Positions 1-7,051 of a stretch of DNA of 20,462 nt are shown in pieces. Position 1 is the first letter of the stretch. Each line of letters opens with the position of its first letter. The position numbers were made by a program, and so were the translations under genes. The notes beneath the pieces are model-generated. The model ran no database searches. It was not told the DNA's origin and saw only the letters and a list, made by a program, of their open reading frames with translations. The DNA lies in NCBI GenBank assembly GCA_937927875.1, contig CALEYV010000105.1, positions 1 through 20,462 on the forward strand. Reading direction: 5' to 3'. The DNA comes from an uncultured Actinomycetes bacterium. Its GTDB lineage: Bacteria; Actinomycetota; Acidimicrobiia; IMCC26256; PALSA-555.

Positions 1-77
<77 letters not shown>

Positions 78-88
78 GCGTGACGACA

Positions 89-94
89 ACGTTA
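89..94 (-). promoter_or_regulatory. Candidate -10 box for the initiator tRNA
   Basis: TAACGT on the minus strand fits the actinobacterial TANNNT -10 pattern and lies 11 bases before the mature tRNA 5' end, which would give a short 5' leader. I see no convincing -35 hexamer 16-18 bases upstream. This is inferred from position and pattern only. Confidence 0.35.
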
Positions 95-237
95 CCACCG
101 GCCCCGATCCAGCCAGTGGGCGGAGGAGGGAGTGCGCTGCCGTTCAGTGAACCGGTTCGGGTCCGGTAGGGTCCGGATCGGCGCCGAGGGGGAGGGATCG
201 TGACGCTGACTGGCCACGCTTCCTTGCGACGAGTGTG

Positions 238-390
238 ATGGAGCGCGACGCCGAGCATCACGGTGACGACGATCGCCCCGTCGAGGACGACGACGCCGAG
301 ATGGAGCCGGTGCCCGACGATCCCGAAGTGCCCGAAGCCGATGCGATCGAGCAGGCGATGCCGGCGCCGGTCGAGGACGAGGACCGCTAG
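238..390 (+). CDS. Small highly acidic hypothetical protein (50 aa)
   Basis: This 50-residue ORF is dominated by Asp, Glu and Pro, with a C-terminal stretch reading EVPEADAIEQ. I recall similar motifs in short uncharacterised actinobacterial proteins, but I know no function. It has no membrane segment or cysteine and is probably disordered. Third codon positions are mostly G or C, as expected for real coding sequence here. ATG 238 is the chosen start; an in-frame GTG sits directly before it at 235. A 12-codon mini-ORF (GTG at 200) behind a purine-rich stretch ends in TGA at 236-238, so its stop shares a base with this ATG and could couple translation. The stop at 390 directly abuts the end of the convergent ccdA, leaving no room for a terminator between them. 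The gene could be spurious, but its composition and motif favour a real one. Confidence 0.55.
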   Translation: MERDAEHHGDDDRPVEDDDAEMEPVPDDPEVPEADAIEQAMPAPVEDEDR

Positions 391-1179
391 TCAGCCCGCG
401 TTGACCAGGCTGTCGAGGCCGAGCGCGCGCATGCCGTCCGTGAGCCGGGCCGTCACCTGCGGCAGCTGGTTGGCAAGCAGGATGACGCCGAACGCGCCGA
501 GCAGGCCTGCCGACACAAGGGTGATGGCGCCCGAATGCCGCTTGACCCAAGCCAGCGGCGTCGTCAGGCGCCCGAACGCGAGCCCAACGACCAAGAACGG
601 CACGCCGAGCCCCAGCGAGTACGCGGTGAGCAGGACGCTGGCCCGCCCCAGGTCCTGGCCCTGGGCCGCGAAGTTCAGCACCGTGCCGAGCACCGGCCCG
701 ATGCACGGCGTCCAGCCGAGACCGAAGGCGACGCCGGCGATCGGCGCGGCCACGGGCCCGAACCGCTCCAGGTGAGGGTGGAACCGGAACTCCTGGTACA
801 GGCGGGGCGTCGTCAGTAGCTGCGACCCGGCCAGGTAGGCGGCCATGAGCAAGACCAGACCGCCACAGATGCGGGTCAGGGTGACCTGGTTCCGGAACAG
901 CGTCTTGCCGGCCTCCGTCGTCACGAGCCCGAGGATGACGAACACCACCGTGAAGCCGCCGACGAACAGCGCCGTGTTGAGGACGATCTGGCGCTGCGCC
1001 CGGGCTCGCGCCTCCGCCAGCTCGCCCACGCTGAGCCCGGACATCAGGCTCAGGTAGCCGGGCACGATCGGCAGCACGCACGGCGACAGGAACGAGATGA
1101 TCCCGCCGCCGAGGGCGGTGAGCACGTAGACGTTGTCGGTGGCTTTCGACGCGCCGAGCACAACGAGCAGTCCCCACAT
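391..1179 (-). CDS. ccdA: Cytochrome c biogenesis protein CcdA (thiol-disulfide transporter)
   Basis: CcdA is a polytopic membrane protein that passes electrons from cytoplasmic thioredoxin to extracytoplasmic thioredoxin-like partners, supporting cytochrome c maturation and related thiol reduction. The 262-residue product has about six hydrophobic segments. It carries the two characteristic reactive-cysteine motifs of the family, FLSPCVLPIVPGY (Cys34) and GWTPCIGPVLG (Cys159), each at a helix next to prolines. The length is normal for bacterial CcdA. It starts at ATG 1179; no Shine-Dalgarno site is visible, but a TANNNT box lies 9 bases upstream. The usual partners (ResA/CcsX-like thioredoxin, ResB/CcsB) are not beside it: upstream is a DNA methyltransferase and downstream a convergent small ORF. 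The 122 bases between this gene and the methyltransferase stop hold only that promoter candidate and GC-rich sequence. Confidence 0.93.
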   Translation of the reverse strand: MWGLLVVLGASKATDNVYVLTALGGGIISFLSPCVLPIVPGYLSLMSGLSVGELAEARARAQRQIVLNTALFVGGFTVVFVILGLVTTEAGKTLFRNQVTLTRICGGLVLLMAAYLAGSQLLTTPRLYQEFRFHPHLERFGPVAAPIAGVAFGLGWTPCIGPVLGTVLNFAAQGQDLGRASVLLTAYSLGLGVPFLVVGLAFGRLTTPLAWVKRHSGAITLVSAGLLGAFGVILLANQLPQVTARLTDGMRALGLDSLVNAG

Positions 1180-1188
1180 GCGGGCCCG

Positions 1189-1194
1189 ATGGTA
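1189..1194 (-). promoter_or_regulatory. Candidate -10 box (TACCAT) for ccdA
   Basis: TACCAT on the minus strand ends 9 bases before the ccdA ATG. This would place the transcription start at or within two or three bases of the start codon, that is, leaderless or nearly so. No Shine-Dalgarno sequence is present in the gap. No clear -35 box is seen. Confidence 0.35.
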
Positions 1195-1301
1195 TGAGGC
1201 TGGTCGCGGCGTGCCGCCGCGGCCGGCTCAGCCGCCCGGGTTCGAGTTCAGCGTGGTGACCTCGAGCGCGGCGGCCTGCCGGCCGCTCGGTCGGGCTCGG
1301 C

Positions 1302-2231
1302 CTACGCCTCGGTCGACCCCGGCGTCGGCACCACCGCGACCTCGGCCGCCACCCGCTCCTCGGCCAGCGCGCAGTACGCGGACTCGGTGTCGTAGCCGAC
1401 GAAGTGGCGGGCCGCCCGCACCGCCGCCACCGCCGTCGAGCCGGACCCGAGGAAGGGATCGAGGACGACGTCCCCACGGTACGTATAGAGGTGGATGAGC
1501 CGCTCCGGCAGCTCGACCGGGAACGGGGCCGGGTGGCCGACCCGGCGGGCGTGCTCGGGACGGATCGCCCAGACGTCGAGCGTCGACTCGAAGAACGCCT
1601 CTTTGGTGATGGTGTCCTCGAACGGCAGGCCGCGCTTCTCCCGCTCCTTGCGCGACACCGCCCGGTCGAAGCGGCCCTTGCTCGCCACGATGATCCGCTC
1701 CGTCACGTCCCGCAGCACCGGGTTCGACGCCGACCGGTACGACCCGACTGCGATCGACCCGGTCGCGCCTTTCGCCTTCTGCCACACGATCTCGCCCCGC
1801 AGCAGGAGGCCGAGGTCCCCTTCCAGGATCCGGATGACGTCCGCCGACAGCGACCGGTAGGGGCGCCGGCCCAGGTTGGCGACGTTGACGGCCAGCCGGC
1901 CGCCCGGCTCGAGCACCCGTCGGCACTCGGCGAACACGTCTCGCAGCATGGCGAGGAACTCGACGTACGACGCGGGGACGTGACCCTCGCCGAGCGCCTG
2001 CTCGTACTCCTTGCCCGCGTAGTAGGGCGGCGACGTGACGACCAGCGCGACGCAGCGGTCGTCGACCTCGCTCATGGAGCGCGCGTCGGAGCAGATGATG
2101 CGGTCGACCGCCGAGCACGACTGCACCGTGTCGTCATCGGAGATCTCGGGGGTCGAGAACCGCTCGTAGAAGTCGCTGGCGTCGTGGCTCTCGCGCTTGC
2201 CAGTGCCGAAGCGCTGGGTCCTGGTCCCCAC
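1302..2231 (-). CDS. Beta-class DNA methyltransferase (N4-cytosine or N6-adenine), apparently solitary
   Basis: The 309-residue protein shows the motif order of beta-class amino-methyltransferases. The catalytic motif TSPPYY (residues 66-71) comes first, and the SAM-binding motif LDPFLGSGST (257-266) lies near the C terminus. The Ser-Pro-Pro-Tyr form is common in N4-cytosine enzymes but also occurs in N6-adenine ones, so the modified base cannot be assigned. The N-terminal GKRESHDASDFYERF segment and the central ALGEGHVPASYVEF region match, from memory, a family widespread in Actinobacteria. No restriction endonuclease, specificity subunit or Vsr gene lies nearby, so it looks like an orphan methyltransferase acting in epigenetic marking or protection. 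The start is GTG 2231, with a TAGGTT box 6 bases upstream and no Shine-Dalgarno site, suggesting leaderless expression separate from the B12 operon whose last gene ends 35 bases upstream. Confidence 0.9.
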   Translation of the reverse strand: MGTRTQRFGTGKRESHDASDFYERFSTPEISDDDTVQSCSAVDRIICSDARSMSEVDDRCVALVVTSPPYYAGKEYEQALGEGHVPASYVEFLAMLRDVFAECRRVLEPGGRLAVNVANLGRRPYRSLSADVIRILEGDLGLLLRGEIVWQKAKGATGSIAVGSYRSASNPVLRDVTERIIVASKGRFDRAVSRKEREKRGLPFEDTITKEAFFESTLDVWAIRPEHARRVGHPAPFPVELPERLIHLYTYRGDVVLDPFLGSGSTAVAAVRAARHFVGYDTESAYCALAEERVAAEVAVVPTPGSTEA

Positions 2232-2237
2232 GCGGGC

Positions 2238-2243
2238 AACCTA
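2238..2243 (-). promoter_or_regulatory. Candidate -10 box (TAGGTT), leaderless methyltransferase promoter
   Basis: TAGGTT on the minus strand is followed by 6 bases and then the GTG start of the methyltransferase. That is the classic geometry for transcription beginning at the start codon. It falls in the 35-base gap after cobT, so the methyltransferase may be transcribed independently of the B12 operon. There is no recognisable -35 element. Confidence 0.4.
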
Positions 2244-2266
2244 CTGCGAGACCGGCGCGGGCTTCT

Positions 2267-3367
2267 TCACCCTTTCAGCGGGTCGTCGGCGACCGCGGCC
2301 TCGTCGAAGGTCGCCATCTCGGACAGCACTCGCGCCGCCGCTTGGACGACCGGCACCGCCAGGCAGGCACCCGTCCCTTCCCCGAGCCGCATCCCGAGGT
2401 CGAGCACCGGCGTCAGCGGGAGGAACTCGAGGGCCGCGGTCGCGCCCGGCTCGGTCGAGCGGTGCCCGGCGATGCAGCGGGCCGCGACGCCCGGCGCCAG
2501 CCCGTCGGCGATGAGGAGCCCGGCCAGGGCGATCACCCCGTCCACGATGACCGGGCAACCCGCGCCGGCGCCGCCGACGATGAACCCGGCCAGCGCCCCG
2601 ATCTCGAGTCCCCCGACCTCGGCCAGCACGTGCAGCGGCTCGCGATCGCCGCTCACTCGCGCCATCGCCGTGGCCACGATCTCGGTCTTGCGGGCCAGCG
2701 TGGCGTCGTCGATGCCGGTCCCCCGCCCCGTGACGCTGGCCGCTGACCGGCCCGTCCGCAGGGCGATGATCGCCGCCGACGCCGTCGTGTTGCCGATGCC
2801 CATGTCCCCGGTGACCAGCAGGTCGTGACCGTCGCCGACGAGCGCGGCCGCGATCTCGGCGCCGACGTCCAGGGCCGCTTGGGCCTCGTCCATCGTCATC
2901 GCCGGCCCGTGCGCGAGATCGGCGGTGCCCGCCCGCACCTTCCGGTGCTCGACGCCGGCGAGCGCCGTGACGTCGCCGGCGACGCCGACGTCGACGACGC
3001 GGACGTCGGCCCCGACCTGACGCGCGATCACGTTGATCGCCGCGCCACCGGCCACGAAGTTGGCCAGCATCTGCGCGGTGACCTCCTGGGGCCACGGCGT
3101 GACGCCCGAGGCGACGACCCCGTGGTCGGCGGCGAACACCGCGACGCCGGGGCGGGCCGGGACCGGCGGCGGACACGCCCCGGCGATCCCGGCCAGCTGC
3201 GCGCCGAGATCCTCGAGCAGGCCGAGGGAGCCCGGCGGCTTGGTCAGCTGGTCGTGCCGCTCGCGTGCGGCCGCGACCGCACGGTCGTCGAGGGGCGCGA
3301 CGGCGTCGCGCGCGCGCGTGAACGCGCCGCCGGTGGAGACGGCGTCGGGCTTCTCAGTGGTGTTCAT
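2267..3367 (-). CDS. cobT: Nicotinate-nucleotide:dimethylbenzimidazole phosphoribosyltransferase CobT
   Basis: CobT transfers phosphoribose from nicotinate mononucleotide to the lower-ligand base (dimethylbenzimidazole), making the alpha-ribazole phosphate that CobS joins to GDP-cobinamide. The 366-residue product has the family's conserved blocks: KPPGSLG (43-49), AADHGV (79-84), GDMGIGNTT (187-195), GHRSTEPG (301-308) and GEGTGA (329-334). By comparison with the Salmonella enzyme, the Glu of the last block (E330) should be the catalytic base. I chose ATG 3367 because it makes an ATGA overlap with the cobC stop and has AAGGA 8 bases upstream. An ATG three codons earlier has no properly spaced site, and a longer upstream extension in the same frame would run through cobC. 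It is the last gene of the operon. The family normally has about 350 residues, so it appears complete. Confidence 0.95.
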   Translation of the reverse strand: MNTTEKPDAVSTGGAFTRARDAVAPLDDRAVAAARERHDQLTKPPGSLGLLEDLGAQLAGIAGACPPPVPARPGVAVFAADHGVVASGVTPWPQEVTAQMLANFVAGGAAINVIARQVGADVRVVDVGVAGDVTALAGVEHRKVRAGTADLAHGPAMTMDEAQAALDVGAEIAAALVGDGHDLLVTGDMGIGNTTASAAIIALRTGRSAASVTGRGTGIDDATLARKTEIVATAMARVSGDREPLHVLAEVGGLEIGALAGFIVGGAGAGCPVIVDGVIALAGLLIADGLAPGVAARCIAGHRSTEPGATAALEFLPLTPVLDLGMRLGEGTGACLAVPVVQAAARVLSEMATFDEAAVADDPLKG

Positions 3368-4284
3368 GGGTGCCATCCTTTCAAGGCTCGGGCCAGGCGA
3401 TCCAGGCCGGGCCGATCGGGAACCGCGATTCGCACGCCGCTGGCCACGCCGAACGACCCGGCGTCGCGGACCAGGACGCCGCCGAGCGCCAGGTGGTCGC
3501 GAAGCCCCGGCGCCTGGCGGACGAGGACGTAGGCAGCGTCGGACGGGTCGGGCCGGAGCCCGGCCGCCTCGAGACGCTGGACCAGGTCGCACCGCAGCGC
3601 CGCGATGGTGGCCGCCCAGCCGCCGAGGTCGGCGGTCGCCAACAGCTCAGGGAGCACGGCGCACGCAAGCCCGTTGACGGACCAGCGGGGCTGGCGGCGG
3701 CGGAGTTCCTCTGCCAGCTCGCCGTCCGGGCAGCGCACGTAGCCGACCCGGAGGCCGGGACAGGCGAAGACCTTCGTGAGCGAGCCGACGACGATGGCCT
3801 CCGGATCGCCGCGGGTCCACGACCCGGTCGCGAGCGGATAGAAGGCCTCGTCCCACACGTCCGCCGTCTCGGCCGCGTCCGCCAGCCGACCGGTCGGGTT
3901 GTGCGGGTTCGACCGCCACCGAAGCCCGCCGCGGTCGAGGGCGGCCAGATGTCGCGCGTAGAGCGAGAAGTCGGGCTCGTCGACCCAGCCGACCGGACGT
4001 GCCGCCGCGACCAGCGCAATGGCCTCCGCCCCGCCGTTCGTCAGCACGAGGCTCGCCGGCTCGACGCCGAGCACGGAAGCCAGCGCGGACGTCGGGACCT
4101 CCACGTCCGGGTACCGACGGACCGCGCCGGCGCGCGCCGCGACGAGCGCGGCGACGTCGGGCGCGCACGGGTTGAGGCTCGCCGACAGGTCCAGGACCGA
4201 GTCCGGATCCATGCCGAGGGCGGCGGCCAGCCGGGTGCCGTCACCGCCGTGCGGACCCGGCGCGGGGACGCTCGAGACCGTCAC
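3364..4284 (-). CDS. cobC: PLP-dependent threonine-phosphate decarboxylase-like protein (CobC, = CobD of Salmonella)
   Basis: This is a fold-type I pyridoxal-phosphate enzyme of the class I/II aminotransferase family. In B12 operons its closest relatives decarboxylate L-threonine phosphate to (R)-1-amino-2-propanol phosphate, the linker that CbiB attaches. Visible family features are LDLSASLNP near the N terminus (31-39), LTNGGAEAI (81-89), SNPHNPTGR (125-133), WDEAF (144-148), the cofactor lysine in GSLTKVFACPGLRVGY (K171) and the substrate-carboxylate arginine in GVRIAVP (R285). At 306 residues it is clearly shorter than the Salmonella enzyme but keeps all catalytic positions. GTG 4284 is chosen because it forms a GTGA overlap with the cbiB stop; GTG 4293 is the alternative. 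A histidinol-phosphate aminotransferase is the main alternative by sequence, but the position between cbiB and cobT argues for the B12 role. Confidence 0.87.
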   Translation of the reverse strand: MTVSSVPAPGPHGGDGTRLAAALGMDPDSVLDLSASLNPCAPDVAALVAARAGAVRRYPDVEVPTSALASVLGVEPASLVLTNGGAEAIALVAAARPVGWVDEPDFSLYARHLAALDRGGLRWRSNPHNPTGRLADAAETADVWDEAFYPLATGSWTRGDPEAIVVGSLTKVFACPGLRVGYVRCPDGELAEELRRRQPRWSVNGLACAVLPELLATADLGGWAATIAALRCDLVQRLEAAGLRPDPSDAAYVLVRQAPGLRDHLALGGVLVRDAGSFGVASGVRIAVPDRPGLDRLARALKGWHP

Positions 4285-5195
4285 GACGAGCACCGCCGCA
4301 GACCGAGGCCGAGGCCGAGCCCGGCGAGGAGGCCGACCAGGAGCAGCTCGACCTCGTCGGCGAGCCGGGCCGCGCGCTCGATGTCGTCGACACCGGGCCG
4401 AGGCCCCTCACCGAGGCGGGGCCGGTCCTCGAGGTGGCCCGGGTAGCGCGTGGGACCCCCGAGCTCGACGCCGAGCGCGCCCGCGAACGCGGCCTCGGCG
4501 ACACCGGCGTTCGGCGACGGATGGCGGGGCGCGTCGCGCCGGACCGCGGCCAGCACGGCACGGGCGCGCGCGGGGCGGCGCACACAGACCAGCGCCGCAG
4601 TGAGACGAGCCGGGACGAAGGCGGCCGCGTCGTCGAGCCGGGCTCCCGCCCAGCCGAACTGCTCGTAGCGCGGGGTGCGATAGCCGACCATCGAATCGAG
4701 CGTGTCGACCGCCCGGTGTGCGGCCACCGCCGGCGCGCCGAGGACGGCGCCGAAGACCGCCGGCGCCACGACCGCATCGACGGTGTTCTCGGCGAGCGAC
4801 TCCACGGCCGCGGCCGCGATCCCGGACTCGTCGAGGGCCTCGGGGTCGCGCCCCACGAGCGACGGCAGCTGGGCGCGGGCCAGGTGTAGGTCACCGGCCG
4901 CGAGCGCGGCCGCGACCTCGCGTGCCGTCACGCGCAGCGTCCGACCGGAAGCCGACAGGGCCACGGCCACGGTCGTCGAGCCCGTCGAGACTCCCGCCGC
5001 GATCGCCGCGGCCAGCCCCAGCCCGACGTACAGCGCGCCGGCCACCCGCTCGTCGGCGTACACGGTGTCCTCGACGCCGGTCATCAGCCGACCGAACGCC
5101 GCGACAGGATGCAGGGAGGTCGGAGGCTCGCCCCAGCACCGGTCGGCGAGCAGCCCCGCCGCCGTCCCGAGCAGGCGCCGGGACGCGCGGCTCAC
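4281..5195 (-). CDS. cbiB: Adenosylcobinamide-phosphate synthase CbiB (CobD)
   Basis: CbiB is an integral membrane enzyme that joins adenosylcobyric acid to aminopropanol phosphate, giving adenosylcobinamide phosphate. The 304-residue product has the N-terminal signature LLADRCWGEPPTSLHPVAAFG, which corresponds to the family's D-x(4)-GDP...HPV...G pattern. It also has the conserved ESLAENTVDAVVAPAVFG block in the middle, and several hydrophobic segments, with a Leu/Gly-rich one at the very C terminus. GTG 5195 is preferred because it makes a GTGA overlap with the cobS stop; a second GTG is one codon upstream. Its stop in turn overlaps the cobC start. Its partner substrate would come from the adjacent cobC product, and its corrinoid substrate could come from the CbiZ-type hydrolase encoded upstream. 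Confidence 0.93.
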   Translation of the reverse strand: MSRASRRLLGTAAGLLADRCWGEPPTSLHPVAAFGRLMTGVEDTVYADERVAGALYVGLGLAAAIAAGVSTGSTTVAVALSASGRTLRVTAREVAAALAAGDLHLARAQLPSLVGRDPEALDESGIAAAAVESLAENTVDAVVAPAVFGAVLGAPAVAAHRAVDTLDSMVGYRTPRYEQFGWAGARLDDAAAFVPARLTAALVCVRRPARARAVLAAVRRDAPRHPSPNAGVAEAAFAGALGVELGGPTRYPGHLEDRPRLGEGPRPGVDDIERAARLADEVELLLVGLLAGLGLGLGLRRCSS

Positions 5196-5893
5196 CACCG
5201 GGCGCCGGCCACGACGAGGCCGACCGTCTCGGCGACGAGGATGGTGGCGCCGAGCACGTCGCCGGTGAACCCGCCCAGTCGCAGGCGCGCCAGCGCCAGG
5301 ACGGCGGTACCGGCGAGCAGCGCGGCCGCGATGGCGGCTCCGGCGACCCAGCCCGTGGTGACGACCGCCAGCGCGGTCGCGGGCAGGACGGCGAGGCCCA
5401 CGACGGGCGTGGCCGGCGCGGCCAGCAACGGGGTCGCCAGCCCCGTCTCCCGCGCGTACGGCAGCCAGGCCGGTGCCACCGCAACGAGCGTGCGCGACAC
5501 GCACCACAACCCGACGATGAGCCCGACGTCAGCCGGCCGGGCCGCGAGCGCCCCGACCCGGGTGAGCAGCACGATCACGAGGACCGCGACGCCGAACGCG
5601 CCGACGTCCGGGCTCCGCATGATCTCCAGCCGTCGCGCTCGGGAGGCATGGGGCAGCAGGCCGTCGGCGGCGTCGGCCAGGCCGTCGGCGTGGAGGAGGC
5701 CGGTGACCGCGAGGTCGACGGCGACGACGAGCGCCGCCGCCAGCAGCGCGGGGAACGCCTGGTCGGCGAGCCACCACACGGTGCCGACGACACCGCCGAC
5801 GGCCGCACCGACGACGGGGAACCAGCGCAGCGCCCGAGGCGTCGGCGGCGACGGTCTGCCGACGACGGTGAGGAAGGCGAGGGCCTCGCGCAT
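5192..5893 (-). CDS. cobS: Adenosylcobinamide-GDP ribazoletransferase CobS (cobalamin synthase)
   Basis: CobS is the membrane enzyme that completes the nucleotide loop, joining adenosylcobinamide-GDP with alpha-ribazole or its phosphate. The 233-residue protein is strongly hydrophobic with several predicted membrane helices. It contains the metal-binding signature LLHADGLADAADGLL (residues 66-80), with the acidic cluster typical of the CobS/CDP-alcohol-like family, and the RSPDVGAFG block just after it. The start is ATG 5893, whose first base is the last base of the cobU stop (TGATG arrangement). The end overlaps the start of cbiB. The length is close to that of other bacterial CobS proteins, so it appears complete. 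Confidence 0.93.
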   Translation of the reverse strand: MREALAFLTVVGRPSPPTPRALRWFPVVGAAVGGVVGTVWWLADQAFPALLAAALVVAVDLAVTGLLHADGLADAADGLLPHASRARRLEIMRSPDVGAFGVAVLVIVLLTRVGALAARPADVGLIVGLWCVSRTLVAVAPAWLPYARETGLATPLLAAPATPVVGLAVLPATALAVVTTGWVAGAAIAAALLAGTAVLALARLRLGGFTGDVLGATILVAETVGLVVAGARW

Positions 5894-6396
5894 CAGCCGC
5901 CGCCGTCGGGTCGCCGCAGCGGCACCACCTGCCCGGCGACGGTGAGGAGCGCCTCGTCCGCGATCGCGGCGACCTCGGTGTTCAGCGCGCCGAGGGCGTC
6001 GGCGAAGCGTCGGCCGCTCTCGGTGGGGGCGTGCACGGCGAGCCCGACCTCCTCCGTCACGAGCACCGTGGACCCAGAGCGGGTGGCGAGGGCGCCGAGC
6101 AGCGCCGAGGCGTCGACGTCGAAGCCGGGGCTCTCGGCGACCCACGTTCCGAGCGAGTCGACCAGCACCGGTCCCTCGGTCGAAGCGAGGGCCGCCGGGA
6201 GCGCGGCGCCACACTCGACGGTCGTCCAGCTGTCGGGCCGGCGCGTCTGATGAGCACGGACGCGCGCAGCCAGGTCGGGGTCAGTCGGGAACGTGGTCGG
6301 AACCACGACCGTGACCGGTTCGCCGAGCCGCGACGCGAGACGCGCGCCGAGCTCGGACTTCCCCGACCGGACCCCGCCGATCACGAGCGCGATCAC
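5893..6396 (-). CDS. cobU: Adenosylcobinamide kinase / adenosylcobinamide-phosphate guanylyltransferase CobU
   Basis: CobU phosphorylates adenosylcobinamide and then converts adenosylcobinamide phosphate to adenosylcobinamide-GDP, the activated intermediate for CobS. The 167-residue product begins with the P-loop GGVRSGKSE (7-15). It has a histidine at H49 in the context RVRAHQTRRPDSW, which aligns with the guanylylated histidine region of the Salmonella enzyme. The C-terminal half has the family's VTEEVGLAV...GRRFADALGALNTEVAAIADE region. GTG 6396 is used because it forms a GTGA overlap with the upstream cbiZ-like gene; upstream extensions in this frame run through that gene. The size (about 170-180 residues in known CobU) indicates a complete protein. 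Having the kinase and a CbiZ-like amidohydrolase side by side implies two ways of handling salvaged cobinamide. Confidence 0.94.
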   Translation of the reverse strand: MIALVIGGVRSGKSELGARLASRLGEPVTVVVPTTFPTDPDLAARVRAHQTRRPDSWTTVECGAALPAALASTEGPVLVDSLGTWVAESPGFDVDASALLGALATRSGSTVLVTEEVGLAVHAPTESGRRFADALGALNTEVAAIADEALLTVAGQVVPLRRPDGGG

Positions 6397-7025
6397 GACC
6401 GGCGCTCCGCCTCCGGAGCCGACAGGCCCGTCGCCACGGCGGCGTGCACCGCCCGCGCCAGGTCCGCACCCAGTCGCGACCGGGGCCCGCCGAAGGGGTC
6501 GGCGGTGCCCTCGACGGGCGTCAAGACGCAGACGGCGTCGGTGGGCGTCCCCGTGCCCGCGACCCCGTGCTCGACGAGCGCCTGGGTCTTGGCCTCGGTC
6601 GCCGTCATGGCCGCGTTGACGAGTGCGGCCGGCGACAGCGGGCTGGGAACGAACCCGACGACGTTGATCGTCCCGACGCCGACCGAGGACGGCTCGTCGG
6701 CGGCCGCGGCCCAGGTGGGATGACTGAGGCCGACGGTGGCGACGGCGTCGACGCCGCCGCTGTGGCCTCCGGTCCAGCTGGTGACCGGGGCGGCGGTGAG
6801 GAAGCCGACGCCTTCGCCGTGGCACCCGAGCGCCGCCGCGAGCTCCGCCACGTACAGGACGGGGTCGGCGTGGTGCTGACCGTCCTCGACCTGCACGTTG
6901 AGCACCCAGCGCCGGACGCCGATGCCGCCGCCGACCACGGTGGACGCGCAGGACCGGCGGGGCGGGTCGAGGTGCCAGACCAGGACCGGGAGACCGTTCG
7001 GAGCGGTGTGCACGATCGGCTCCAC
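6393..7025 (-). CDS. cbiZ: Adenosylcobinamide amidohydrolase, CbiZ family
   Basis: CbiZ enzymes hydrolyse the aminopropanol amide of adenosylcobinamide (or of pseudocobalamin), releasing adenosylcobyric acid so that CbiB can rebuild the correct side chain. Recognition rests on the core VGVGTINVVGFVPSPLSPAALVN followed by TATEAKTQALVEHG and GTGTPTDAVCV. I know these as conserved CbiZ blocks, together with the N-terminal STVVGGG and WVLNVQV segments. From GTG 7025 the product is 210 residues. That start has no ribosome-binding site and lies 26 bases past the cobO stop, unlike every other junction in this operon. A CTG at 7055-7053 overlaps the cobO TGA and is preceded by AAGGGG at an 8-base distance, so the real protein may be about 10 residues longer. 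Its stop overlaps the cobU start. Confidence 0.85.
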   Translation of the reverse strand: MEPIVHTAPNGLPVLVWHLDPPRRSCASTVVGGGIGVRRWVLNVQVEDGQHHADPVLYVAELAAALGCHGEGVGFLTAAPVTSWTGGHSGGVDAVATVGLSHPTWAAAADEPSSVGVGTINVVGFVPSPLSPAALVNAAMTATEAKTQALVEHGVAGTGTPTDAVCVLTPVEGTADPFGGPRSRLGADLARAVHAAVATGLSAPEAERRS

Positions 7026-7051
7026 GCCGGCCGGGACGCCGTCGCCGGTGC

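Noticed and set aside
2241..3176. A 311-codon minus-strand frame inside cobT
   Set aside because: It is an alternate-frame shadow with Arg/Gly repeats; the cobT frame contains all conserved family blocks.
3368..3592. Upstream extension of the cobT frame
   Set aside because: It overlaps the 3' end of cobC and is Arg/Pro-rich without homology. ATG 3367 has an ATGA junction and a well-spaced AAGGA.
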